Positions 1 to 7,609 are shown, numbered from the stretch's first letter. The stretch: 16,710 bases of DNA from an uncultured Eubacteriales bacterium (GCA_900319655.1 ONPH01000013.1:1-16710), one strand, 5' to 3'. Numbers and translations: made by a program. Notes: generated by a model not told the origin, from the sequence alone.

Positions 1-1902
1 TGATTGGTTTGCCATTGTATTAAGACCCCCGTCAGCTCCATTTGGTAAATAACATATGTATCCTGCAGGACAACTGGCTTTTTCTTTTCCATTTGCATAT
101 ACTGTAGCATTGCTTTTAGGCATAGTAAAGGTAGTATTGGCAGAGTTGGCATTAGCAAAAGTACTGGTAGTGCCAGCGGTCTGGGTCCAGTTATTAAATA
201 AACTCTCAGATTTAGGAGTGGCAGTAATAGGTACATTTACGCCCCATCTATAAGTTCCACCACCAGTTACACTCGCAATATGATTTGAGTCTCTGTTCAC
301 TGTAAGCGTATAAGTGCTACGTGGTAAATCAAGTGAAATAGTAGTAGCACCAGTAACGGTGACTGATTTAGATTGCGAAATATATCCATCCATTGATTTG
401 CTATATGTGCATGTGCTGCCGTATTCTACTTTGGTAGAACCATCATTAGTATAAGAATCAGGATAAGAACCATCTGCATTCTGTAAACGATATCGTTTAT
501 TACAATCAAAGGTTTGAAGTTTAGCTGTAGCTCTTAATATAGTAGGTCCATTACCTACTGTAAAATTGGTAATAGTAGCATTTTTATTAGCTACCGTTCC
601 TCTATTTTCAGTATTAATCCATTCTACAAAATCATAATGTGCCTCAAGAGTTGCCGTTAATGGATAACGAGTACCTTGTTGGAGATCTTTTACGACGCAG
701 CCTGATTTGTTAGTACATGATGTATCAGCAAGAGTTACACTTGCTACACCAGTTTCTGGAATAATGTAGATATCGTAAGATTTTGATTTGGCATATGGAG
801 TAATAATGGTGCTTCTGTTTCCTACAGTATACGAAGTCTCTATTTTTAATGGGTTGGCTATTTTGCCTTGATCATTACTGTTTTTATATGTTTCAAATTC
901 GTAGTATTCTTTAAGTACAGCAGTTAATGGGTATGACTGCCCACGAACAAGATTATTAACTCTACATACTGTCTGCGTAGTACATTCTGTCCCATTAAGG
1001 ATAACCTTGTCTATGCCAAAAGAAGTACGAATGTAGACTGGAACAGTCAAATCATCTTCTGGAACGGTGGTGTTGGTAAGGAGCACTGGATTATCAAGAC
1101 GCATTACAGTAGATATAGTAGTAGGAGTTTCTGAACCAGTAGGATACCAACAAGAACGAATATAAAAATCGTAATAGGCTGGCATTGTAGTATCTGGATT
1201 ACTTGAACCGTTATCTATTTGTCCATCACCTGATACTATTACAGTATTAGTATCTTTCACAGCTACAATATAAATTCCTTCTGCTCGGTCTACAATACTG
1301 CCACCATCACTACTAATTAATGATTCTGGGTCAGTACTTTGTTCTTCATCAGGATCTTTATATATGACATGTGGATAGGTTTGAGCTTCGATAAAGGTTT
1401 TAGTCTTTAATGAATCGGTTGAAGCATTGATAACGATATTTTTCACAATATCATCATCACCGAGATTAATATCACTGAGTTTCTTAGTATTTATTACAAA
1501 GGCTTTCTGTGCATCTAAGCCATTTGTTTCTGGTTCATATAATGCGCTACATGGATTATCTTTTCTTGCTGGATTATTGAATAGTAGGTCATCTAAATTA
1601 GCTGCATTACTTGGATGAGCATTAGATACTATAGCATCCCATATAGTAGCAAAAGCACTACCGGTGATTTCGTCAGAATAGACATTTTCAGCTGATGGGT
1701 TTAGACTACCAGCATATGATGATTGGATAAAACGCAGAGCATCAGCTTGAGCATCTATTTCATCACGTGTAAGTGTAGTTTCAAGTGCAGTTTGAGCTCC
1801 GGTAGTACTACCATTCACTACTGATACTACTGCAATTGCGACAAGAGAAAAAATACCTACAGCGAGTGTGACCTCGATTAGAGTATCTCCCTTTTTAAGC
1901 AT
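1..1902 (-). CDS. Prepilin-like surface protein with Cys-paired beta repeats (Saccharibacteria-type), C-terminus cut by window edge
   Basis: An open frame of 634 codons runs from an ATG at 1902 to the left edge without a stop. The N-terminus (MLKKGDTLIEVTLAVGIF) has a prepilin-type core: two Lys, Gly5, Glu9 and a hydrophobic helix to about residue 29. Gly-Asp replaces the usual Gly-Phe. The next stretch (ETTLTRDEIDAQADALRFIQ) resembles what I know from Saccharibacteria pilin-like proteins. The middle third, about residues 130-290, has no domain I recognise. The last third holds two related beta repeats, each with a Cys-x5-Cys pair and a PLTA motif, then a Flg_new_2/InlB-like repeat ending in NNWTQ. 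The visible end, CPAGYICYLPNGAD, often starts InlB repeat blocks in that phylum. It is probably a type IV pilus-associated or surface adhesin. No in-frame TGA occurs. Base composition differs sharply from everything right of about 2080. The family call is from memory, not a search. Confidence 0.8.
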   Translation of the reverse strand, partial: MLKKGDTLIEVTLAVGIFSLVAIAVVSVVNGSTTGAQTALETTLTRDEIDAQADALRFIQSSYAGSLNPSAENVYSDEITGSAFATIWDAIVSNAHPSNAANLDDLLFNNPARKDNPCSALYEPETNGLDAQKAFVINTKKLSDINLGDDDIVKNIVINASTDSLKTKTFIEAQTYPHVIYKDPDEEQSTDPESLISSDGGSIVDRAEGIYIVAVKDTNTVIVSGDGQIDNGSSNPDTTMPAYYDFYIRSCWYPTGSETPTTISTVMRLDNPVLLTNTTVPEDDLTVPVYIRTSFGIDKVILNGTECTTQTVCRVNNLVRGQSYPLTAVLKEYYEFETYKNSNDQGKIANPLKIETSYTVGNRSTIITPYAKSKSYDIYIIPETGVASVTLADTSCTNKSGCVVKDLQQGTRYPLTATLEAHYDFVEWINTENRGTVANKNATITNFTVGNGPTILRATAKLQTFDCNKRYRLQNADGSYPDSYTNDGSTKVEYGSTCTYSKSMDGYISQSKSVTVTGATTISLDLPRSTYTLTVNRDSNHIASVTGGGTYRWGVNVPITATPKSESLFNNWTQTAGTTSTFANANSANTTFTMPKSNATVYANGKEKASCPAGYICYLPNGADGGLNTMANQS

Positions 1903-1908
1903 AATCCT

Positions 1909-1914
1909 ATTATA
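1909..1914 (-). promoter_or_regulatory. Extended -10 box placed for a leaderless start of the prepilin-like gene
   Basis: The minus strand reads TGTTATAATAGGATTATG: an extended -10 (TG-n-TATAAT) whose last base is 6 bases before the ATG. A start about 7 bases beyond the box would fall on the A of the ATG at 1902. No good -35 is visible about 17 bases upstream. The AGGA between box and start is very close to the ATG for a ribosome site. This could also be chance in AT-rich DNA. Confidence 0.35.
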
Positions 1915-1936
1915 ACATATGAGGTTAATATTGTGT

Positions 1937-2080
1937 TTATTTTTTAATACATCTGATAGCCTGTCCTACACCGCCAGATGAAGCATGATGTGAAACTGAT
2001 TTGTTTTCAAAATCAAAGGTGGCCTGGGTATTCCAGTTAATGTCAAAGTCGAACAAGTCGCCTATTTTGGCGTTCAAACT
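1937..2080 (-). other. 3' end of an unrelated (Saccharibacteria-like) gene fused in frame to truncated ptsI
   Basis: The last 47 codons of the hybrid frame share nothing with Enzyme I. They read SLNAKIGDLFDFDINWNT..., then FENKSVSHHASSGGVGQAI and RCIKK before a TAA at 1937. The RC-I-K-K ending and the aromatic, Asn/Ser-rich beta pattern resemble the C-termini of FISUMP-like surface proteins, which often sit beside pilin-like genes in Patescibacteria. The stop lies 34 bases before the prepilin-like ATG on the same strand, so both would belong to one operon. Base composition is more AT-rich than in ptsI proper. The exact boundary is uncertain by about 10 bases. The protein family is a guess. 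Confidence 0.6.
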
Positions 2081-3349
2081 AACTTGAATGTTCTCGTCAA
2101 AGTCAATGCCCGATGCCTTGAGGTCGGCCTTTGCTTCCTCAACAAGAGCCTTGCCCTCTCTGAGCTCTTCAACGGCTGTGATGAGGGGGAACATAATGCG
2201 GATGTCTCCGAACGCGCTCGCTCTTAGAATAGCCTTAATCTGCGACTTGAACATATCGCGGTTCTTAAGGCAGTAGCGGATTGCGCGGAAGCCCATAAAC
2301 GGATTTTCCTCTTTCTCAAGACCGAGGTAGGGGATTTCCTTGTCGCCGCCGATGTCGAGAGTTCTGATAATCAACGGCTTGCCCTTAAGGATGAGCGAAG
2401 CCTGCTTGTAAGCGTCAAACTGCTCGTCCTCGGTGGGAAGTGAGCTTCTGTCCATAAACAGGAATTCTGTTCTGAAAAGACCAACGCCCTCGCCGTCGGC
2501 GTCAACTGCCTTAACTGCGTCCTTGGGAGTTCCGATGTTGCAGAAAAGCTCATACTCTGTGCCGTCTGCGCTCGCGGTAGCCTTTCCTCTGTAGTTTTCA
2601 AGCTCGCGGCGCTCTCTTAAAAACGCCTCGCGCTTTGCACTGTACTCGTCAATCTGAGCCTGATCGGGAGCGGTGATGACCTCGCCGTTGTCGCCGTCAA
2701 CAATTACCTGCTCACCTGATGAAAGCTGTGCTACTGCGTTCGGAACGCTGAGCACCGCAGGGATTTCAAGCGCTCTCGCAAGGATTGCGGAGTGCGAGGT
2801 CTTGCTGCCGGTTTCGGTGATGATACCTACGATGTTCTCCTTTTTAATTCCGGCTGTCATAGACGGTGTGAGCTCTCTGCAAACGAGAACCGTGCCTGCC
2901 GGTGCGTCGCTGATTTTAACCTCCTCAACGCCCAAAAGGATTGACAGAAGTCCGTCGCGGATGTCCTTTACGTCGGCTGCGCGCTGCATTGTGAGGTCGT
3001 CGCCGGTTGCCGAGAACATATCTATAAACATTTTGCAAATCTGCTCAACGGCAGATTCTGCGCACTGATTTGCCTTAATCAGATTTTCAATCTCGCCGCC
3101 CATAAACGGGTCGCGGATAATTGCGATGTGGCCGAGCAAAATCTCAGCTTCCTTTTCGCCTGTGGACTGGCGTATCGCGTCAGCCTGAGCCATGGTGTTA
3201 TCGCAAAACTTGTCAACCGAGCCTCTGAAACGCGCAAGCTCGGCTTCAATATCGGTAACCTCTTTCGGGGTGTATTCAAGGGTTTGTTCCTTGATAATCA
3301 TAACTCTTCCGATGCCGATACCTTCGGAAGCGCCGATACCATTTAGCAT
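1937..3349 (-). pseudogene. ptsI: Enzyme I of the PTS, C-terminus replaced (hybrid frame)
   Basis: Enzyme I takes phosphate from phosphoenolpyruvate on a His and passes it to HPr in the cytoplasm. About 423 residues are genuine: the N-terminal phospho-His domain with TGSKTSHSAILARALEIPA (active His186), the LFRTEFLFM motif near 291-299, and the start of the PEP-binding barrel (RTLDIGGDKEIPYLG, GFRAIRYCL). Homology stops at GIDFDENIQV, about base 2081. Full enzymes have some 540-575 residues. The missing part carries the GTNDL PEP/Mg-binding segment and the catalytic Cys, so this frame cannot encode a working enzyme. A GTG lies at 3358, but it sits inside GAGGTG, a good ribosome site for the ATG at 3349, so I start there. 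It follows ptsH by 124 bases. The loss coincides with the change of sequence type, which points to an assembly join more than natural decay. Confidence 0.85.
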
Positions 3350-3447
3350 TGTAATCACCTCGTTGTGGTGTGTTTTATTTGTTGATAATTATTGCGGCTT
3401 TTGACCTCGCCGTTTTTGGAGGCTGCCAAATTATCAAACGCATTAAT

Positions 3448-3483
3448 AGGCGAGAGAAAGTGCCCACCGGCACCTATTCGCCT
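3448..3483 (-). other. Two-tier hairpin spanning the ptsH stop
   Basis: On the minus strand an outer pair AGGCGA/TCGCCT encloses an inner pair GTGCC-GGTG-GGCAC. The outer left arm includes the last ptsH codons. No run of T follows, so this is not an ordinary terminator. It may stabilise the ptsH message or act as a processing site between ptsH and ptsI. A longer-range pair (TTGATAATT/AATTATCAA, 3382-3390 and 3429-3437) occupies the rest of the 124-base gap before the ptsI ATG. Confidence 0.45.
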
Positions 3484-3737
3484 AAACCGCTCTCAATCAT
3501 CTGTACAGCTTCGGCAAGAGCGTCGTTCTCGTCGGGGCCGTCGCAAACAAGCTCGATTTCGCTGCCGCACTTAATGCAAGCCGCGATGATGTTGAGCAGG
3601 CTCTTTGCGTTGTAGTCGTTGCCGTTGAATTTAATTGTTACGCTTGAAGTGTACTTTGCCATAGCCTGAGCAAATACAGAAGCCGGGCGCATATGGAAGC
3701 CCTGAGCGTTTACGAGTGTTACTTTTTTGGATACCAT
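3474..3737 (-). CDS. ptsH: Phosphocarrier protein HPr
   Basis: An 87-residue protein of standard HPr length. HPr carries phosphate from Enzyme I to the sugar-specific EIIA domains. The active-site block NAQGFHMRPAS gives the phosphorylated His15. KSLLNIIAA gives Ser46, the site used by HPr kinase/phosphorylase in Firmicutes for CcpA-linked catabolite control; no hprK gene is in the window. The C-terminal helix (NDALAEAVQMIESGLGE) is typical. The ATG has an AAAGGAG ribosome site 8 bases upstream. The gene lies 86 bases after fruA on the same strand, behind a strong hairpin, and 124 bases before ptsI. Placing ptsH-ptsI inside a fructose operon means fructose could induce the general PTS proteins. 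Confidence 0.96.
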   Translation of the reverse strand: MVSKKVTLVNAQGFHMRPASVFAQAMAKYTSSVTIKFNGNDYNAKSLLNIIAACIKCGSEIELVCDGPDENDALAEAVQMIESGLGE

Positions 3738-3763
3738 AATGATTTCTCCTTTACAATAGCGTT

Positions 3764-3790
3764 AAGGGCGGAGCGGCCGGCTCCGCCCTT
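3764..3790 (-). other. GC-rich intercistronic hairpin between fruA and ptsH
   Basis: AAGGGCGGAGC and GCTCCGCCCTT form a perfect 11-base stem around the loop GGCCG (as written on the plus strand). In the direction of transcription the stem is followed by AACGCTATTG, with no T run, so it should not be an efficient intrinsic terminator. It sits between the fruA stop and the ptsH ribosome site. It most likely acts as a 3' stabiliser or processing site that sets different levels of fruA and ptsHI, but this is inferred from position and structure only. Confidence 0.6.
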
Positions 3791-3823
3791 GGGGTTTTAG
3801 TTATTTAATAGGATTTGAATTAA

Positions 3824-5752
3824 TTATTTCTTGTCAATAGGTCTCTTGAGGATAGCGAGCATAATCATACCGAGCACCGCGCCGATAAGGAGCGCGAGGA
3901 TATAGAACATCCATGTGCCCTGCATTGTCGCGAATACGAATACGCCGCCGTGAGGAGCCATAAGCTTGCACTGGAAAATTGCGGAGAGTGCGCCTGCCGC
4001 GGCAGAACCAACGATACAGCTCGGGATAACCTGGAGCGGATGACCTGCAGCGTAGGGGATAGCGCCTTCTGTGATGAAGGAGAGTCCCATGATGTAGTTA
4101 ACAGGAGCGTTTCTTCTCTCTTCGTCTGTCCAACGGCTCTTGAAGAAGGTTGTTGAAAGAGCGATTGCAATCGGGGGAACCATACCGCCAATCATAACAG
4201 CAGCCATAATCATATAAGCGGCTTCTGTCTGAGAAGCGAGCATACCGGTTGCGAATACATAAGCAGCCTTGTTGAACGGGCCGCCCATATCAATAGCCAT
4301 CATACCTGCGAGCAGTGCGCAGAGCGGAATGATAAGACCTGAGTCAGCCATTGACTTAAGAACGTTTGTCATGCCTGTGTTAATCCAGCCCATAATCGGG
4401 TTGATAGCGCACATAAGAACAGCTACGCCGCCGAGACCGAGCAGCGGATAAACAAGTACGGGCTTGATGCCTTCCAAAGCTCTCGGGAACTTGGAGCACA
4501 TCTTCTCGATGCCGAGCATCATGTAGCCGCCTACGAAGCCTGCGAGCAAGCCGCCGAGGAAGCCTGAGGGGATGTCGCCGCCGGGAAGCGGGAAGGTAGC
4601 GCCTGCAGTTGCAAGGAAGCCGCCTACCAAGCCGACAAGCAAGCCGGGACGGTCAGCGATTGACATTGCAATAAAGCCTGCAAGAATCGGAACCATGAGG
4701 TTGAACGCAACGCCGCCGATGGTCTTGAACCAAGCAGCTACCTGGTTAACCGAACCGAAGTCAGCCGAACCTGCGTTGCCTGCGAATGTGTCGATTAAGA
4801 ACGCGATAGCGATAAAGATACCGCCTGCTACAACGAACGGAAGCATGTGTGATACGCCGTTCATGAGGTGCTTATAGAGCTGTCTGCCGAAGCTTTCGTT
4901 TCCGCCGCCTGCAGAAGCCTCTACCTTTTTGTCTGAATGGAATACGGGAGCTTCGCCGTTAACAATCTTGTTGATGAGCTCCTCAGGCTTGTGGATGCCG
5001 TCGGCAACCTTTGTTGAATAAACGGGCTTACCGTTGAAGCGAGCGGTCTCAACGTTCTTGTCAGCCGCGATGATGATACCGTCGCAGTTTGCGATTTCCT
5101 CAGCGGTCAAAACGTTCTTTGCGCCGCCCGAGCCGTTTGTTTCTACCTTGATGGTGATGCCCATCTTCTCGCCTGCTTTAGCGAGAGATTCGGCTGCCAT
5201 ATAGGTGTGAGCGATACCTGTCGGGCAGGCTGTAACTGCGAGTACGCGGTAGCCTTCCTTCTTGGGCGCTGCAGGAGCTGCTGCCTCTTCGGGGAACTGA
5301 GCTGTTTCCTGCTCGTCGATAATCTTCATAAACTCGTCGGCAGTCTTGGCAGCCTTGAGCTTTGCGGTGAAGTCCTCGTGCATAAGCATCTGCATAAGTC
5401 TTGCGAGAACCTCGAGGTGAACGTCGCCGTCCAATGTTGCAGCTATCATAAAGATAAGCTTGCAGGGCTGTCCGTCGGGAGCACCGTAGTCAACTCCGTT
5501 GGGAACTGTGATTGCGGAAAGGGCGGGAGCCTTAACAGCCTCGCTCTTTGCGTGGGGAATGGCAACCTCCATACCGATTGCGGTTGTGCCCATCTGCTCA
5601 CGCGCGAGAATACCTTCTTTGTAAACCGCCGCGTCGTTGAGGTTGCCGCTTCTGGTATGCAAATCAACCAGTGTGTCGATTGCTTCGCTCTTGTCCTTTA
5701 CCGATACCGACAGAGCGATGCTTTGCTTTTTCAGCAAATCAGTAATACGCAT
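3824..5752 (-). CDS. fruA: Fructose-specific PTS transporter, EIIABC fusion
   Basis: A 642-residue membrane permease that imports fructose and phosphorylates it to fructose-1-phosphate. Domain order is A-B-C. EIIA spans about 1-150, with the phosphorylated His67 in MEVAIPHAKSEA. An Ala/Pro-rich linker follows (about 155-165). EIIB spans about 168-268, with the phosphocysteine Cys176 in VTACPTGIAHTYMAAESL. EIIC runs from about 286 to the end, with many hydrophobic helices and conserved blocks such as NGVSHMLPFVVAGG, MGGPFNKAAY and ITEGAIPYAA. Length and order match fructose EIIABC (FruA) of Firmicutes. The ATG has an AAGGAGG site 5 bases upstream. It follows fruK after a 66-base AT-rich gap with repeated TTAATT and precedes ptsH. 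A mannose or 2-O-mannosylglycerate EII is possible from domains alone, but the fruR-fruK neighbours settle it. Confidence 0.95.
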   Translation of the reverse strand: MRITDLLKKQSIALSVSVKDKSEAIDTLVDLHTRSGNLNDAAVYKEGILAREQMGTTAIGMEVAIPHAKSEAVKAPALSAITVPNGVDYGAPDGQPCKLIFMIAATLDGDVHLEVLARLMQMLMHEDFTAKLKAAKTADEFMKIIDEQETAQFPEEAAAPAAPKKEGYRVLAVTACPTGIAHTYMAAESLAKAGEKMGITIKVETNGSGGAKNVLTAEEIANCDGIIIAADKNVETARFNGKPVYSTKVADGIHKPEELINKIVNGEAPVFHSDKKVEASAGGGNESFGRQLYKHLMNGVSHMLPFVVAGGIFIAIAFLIDTFAGNAGSADFGSVNQVAAWFKTIGGVAFNLMVPILAGFIAMSIADRPGLLVGLVGGFLATAGATFPLPGGDIPSGFLGGLLAGFVGGYMMLGIEKMCSKFPRALEGIKPVLVYPLLGLGGVAVLMCAINPIMGWINTGMTNVLKSMADSGLIIPLCALLAGMMAIDMGGPFNKAAYVFATGMLASQTEAAYMIMAAVMIGGMVPPIAIALSTTFFKSRWTDEERRNAPVNYIMGLSFITEGAIPYAAGHPLQVIPSCIVGSAAAGALSAIFQCKLMAPHGGVFVFATMQGTWMFYILALLIGAVLGMIMLAILKRPIDKK

Positions 5753-5818
5753 AATTTCCTCCTTGAAAAATTTTTTATAAATTAATTAAATTAATTTTTA
5801 AATTAATTCCTTAGTGAA

Positions 5819-6739
5819 TCAGCTCTCAAATTCCTTTTCGAATTTAACAAGCAATTCGTCGATTTTCTCCCTTGTAGCCAGTCCGCTGAGGAACGCTGTC
5901 GCGTTGCCGCAAACGCTTCCGAGCTTAAGCGCGTAAGGATAGCTGTGCTCCTTTTCGTAGCCTGCCACAAAGCCTGCTACCATTGAGTCGCCCGAGCCTA
6001 CGGTGTTGATAACCTTTTCTTTCAAAACGCCTGCCTTATGCTTTTCGCCGTTTTCGTCAATCAGCATTGCGCCTTCGCCGCCGAGAGAGATAAGCACGTT
6101 TTTCGCGCCCATCTTCTGGAGCTCCTTTGCGTATTTCTCGATATCATCCTCGGTCTTGACCTCGGTGCCGAAAATTTCGGAAAGCTCCTGACGGTTGGGC
6201 TTAATCAGGAAGGGTTTGTATTTGAGCGAGTTTACAAGCAGCTGCTTTGTCGCGTCAACCACAATCTTTACGTCCTTGCGGCTGATTCTCTCGAGCATAC
6301 GCTCGTAAACGTCGTCGGGCATTGTATTTGGAATACTTCCGGCGATAACGAGTGTGTCGCCGCTTGCGATTCGGTCGATTTTCTGGAGCAGTCTTTCAAG
6401 CTCCGAGTCGTCAATGTGAGGTCCCTGACAGTTGATTTCGGTTTCCTCGCCGGCTTTAATCTTGATGTTTATTCGCGATATGCCGTGCTTTAGCTTGATG
6501 AAGTCCGTGATGATACGGTCGTTTCTGATACCTTTTTCGATTGCCTCTCCGGTAAAGCCCGCCACAAAGCCGTAGGCTGTGCTGTCGAGTCCGAGCTCTG
6601 CGAGCACGCAGGAAACGTTAATTCCCTTGCCGCCGAAATAGTACTCCTCGCTTGTGGTGCGGTTTGTAATTCCGCTTGTCAGCTTGTCGAGCCTTACAAC
6701 GTAATCTATAGAGGGGTTAAGGGTTACTGTGAAAATCAA
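5819..6739 (-). CDS. fruK: 1-phosphofructokinase (TTG start)
   Basis: A 306-residue PfkB/ribokinase-family sugar kinase. It converts the fructose-1-phosphate delivered by FruA to fructose-1,6-bisphosphate, using ATP in the cytoplasm. Seen: the N-terminal substrate block VTLNPSIDYVVRL, the Gly-rich GGKGINVS motif at about 37-43, KPNRQEL at about 180-186, and the PfkB signature NTVGSGDSMVAGFVAGY with the catalytic base Asp251. Family length is about 300-310. The start is TTG at 6739, supported by AAAGGAGGT six bases upstream. It overlaps the fruR stop as TTGA, so translation is probably coupled to fruR. The ATG a few bases upstream belongs to the fruR frame. The closely related tagatose-6-phosphate kinases share these motifs; the operon favours FruK. 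Confidence 0.95.
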   Translation of the reverse strand: MIFTVTLNPSIDYVVRLDKLTSGITNRTTSEEYYFGGKGINVSCVLAELGLDSTAYGFVAGFTGEAIEKGIRNDRIITDFIKLKHGISRINIKIKAGEETEINCQGPHIDDSELERLLQKIDRIASGDTLVIAGSIPNTMPDDVYERMLERISRKDVKIVVDATKQLLVNSLKYKPFLIKPNRQELSEIFGTEVKTEDDIEKYAKELQKMGAKNVLISLGGEGAMLIDENGEKHKAGVLKEKVINTVGSGDSMVAGFVAGYEKEHSYPYALKLGSVCGNATAFLSGLATREKIDELLVKFEKEFES

Positions 6740-7488
6740 AGCATGACCTCCTTTATGACTGTTTCATTTTTAAATAAGCTGTCGGTCACCTTGTCGGTGA
6801 CGATACAGCATTTTCCGAGTGGTGAAAAGGACACGGGATAGACGCGTCTGAACTTGGTGTGATCCGCCATTACAAAAGCCATATAGCTTTTTTCAATCGC
6901 CGTCTCCTTCATTTTTGCCTCGTCAATGTCCGGCGTGGTAAAGCCTGCCTCAATGTCGATTCCGTTTGTGCCGATAAACGACTTTGAAAAATTGAGATCC
7001 TTTAGGTTTGAAATACCCTCCGCGCCTATAACCGCCTCGGTTACGGGCTTGACCTTGCCGCCGACAATGTAGGCGTTAAGTCTGCGCTTTATAAGCTTTC
7101 GGGCGTGATATATACCGTTTGTCACGTAAACCGCCTTGCTGGTTTCGGGAATATAGTCAATCAGCCGCGAGGTGGTTGTGCCGGCGTCGATGTAGACAAA
7201 ATCCGTGTCGTTAATAAGAGTCGCGCAGTAACGGGCAATTTCGGTTTTTTCCTCCCTCATCAGGGTTTCCTTCAGGGTTGTGTCGTCCTCAATAACGCTG
7301 ATGGTCTGCTTGATAGAGGTTGCTCCGCCGAAAACCTTTTTGAGCTTTCCAAGCCGGTCAAGCACCGTAAGGTCGCGCCTTATTGTGGACTCCGAGGTGT
7401 CAAGGAGCTGCGAAAGCTCCGATACCGTGACTGCGTGCTTTTCGTTAATTATGCTTAAAATTGAATGATATCTCTCTTGCGTGAGCAA
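6736..7488 (-). CDS. fruR: DeoR-family fructose operon repressor (TTG start)
   Basis: A 250-residue DeoR-family regulator. The N-terminal winged helix (about 1-57) contains TVSELSQLLDTSESTIRRDL, the DeoR signature. The C-terminal sensor domain carries the phosphosugar loop DAGTTTSRLIDYI at about 101-113 and VIGAEGISNL. Members of this family bound to fruK-fruA normally respond to fructose-1-phosphate; that ligand is inferred from context. The start is TTG at 7488. AAGGGGTGA at 7495-7503 on the minus strand is its ribosome site, and no in-frame ATG lies close by. It is the first gene of the operon, behind a near-consensus promoter, so it probably represses itself and the genes downstream. It overlaps fruK by 4 bases. 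Confidence 0.93.
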   Translation of the reverse strand: MLTQERYHSILSIINEKHAVTVSELSQLLDTSESTIRRDLTVLDRLGKLKKVFGGATSIKQTISVIEDDTTLKETLMREEKTEIARYCATLINDTDFVYIDAGTTTSRLIDYIPETSKAVYVTNGIYHARKLIKRRLNAYIVGGKVKPVTEAVIGAEGISNLKDLNFSKSFIGTNGIDIEAGFTTPDIDEAKMKETAIEKSYMAFVMADHTKFRRVYPVSFSPLGKCCIVTDKVTDSLFKNETVIKEVML

Positions 7489-7509
7489 TTTTAGTCACCC
7501 CTTAATCAT

Positions 7510-7537
7510 ATTATAGCACTAAAATGAGCAAAGTCAA
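7510..7537 (-). promoter_or_regulatory. Promoter of the fruR-fruK-fruA-ptsH-ptsI operon
   Basis: On the minus strand TTGACT (7532-7537), a 16-base spacer and TATAAT (7510-7515) are preceded by the TG of an extended -10. The predicted start is near 7503, so the untranslated leader would be only about 15 bases and begin at the ribosome site. The 15-base palindrome TTGAT-ATTTA-ATCAA (7547-7561) lies just upstream of the -35. Confidence 0.8.
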
Positions 7538-7572
7538 GCATATTTGTTGATATTTAATCAAATTTTTTTCGA

Positions 7573-7609
7573 ATTTGTGCAAATATATTATGTAAATTGC
7601 GAATTTACA
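7573..7609. promoter_or_regulatory. Palindromes in the fruR/ybeY-like divergent region (possible operators)
   Basis: Two inverted repeats lie close together. ATTTG-TG-CAAAT is at 7573-7584. TGTAAATT-GCG-AATTTACA, perfect with 8-base arms, is at 7591-7609. The second contains the -35 of the rightward promoter, where a bound protein would block polymerase. FruR is the nearest candidate regulator, but another protein could equally bind there. Confidence 0.5.

Noticed and set aside
1..1902. Recoded TGA (as in SR1/Gracilibacteria)
   Set aside because: No in-frame TGA occurs in the 634 codons, so the sequence gives no sign of an altered code.
2000..2150. Frameshift or transposon insertion as the cause of ptsI truncation
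   Set aside because: No remaining ptsI sequence is found in any frame to the left, and no inverted repeats or transposase are seen. The sequence type itself changes.
3764..3790. Intrinsic terminator between fruA and ptsH
   Set aside because: The stem is strong, but no T run follows in the direction of transcription.
5207..5785. Long plus-strand open frame opposite fruA
   Set aside because: It is antisense to the conserved EIIA and EIIB coding region, has no ribosome site or recognisable motif, and arises from codon bias of the real gene.
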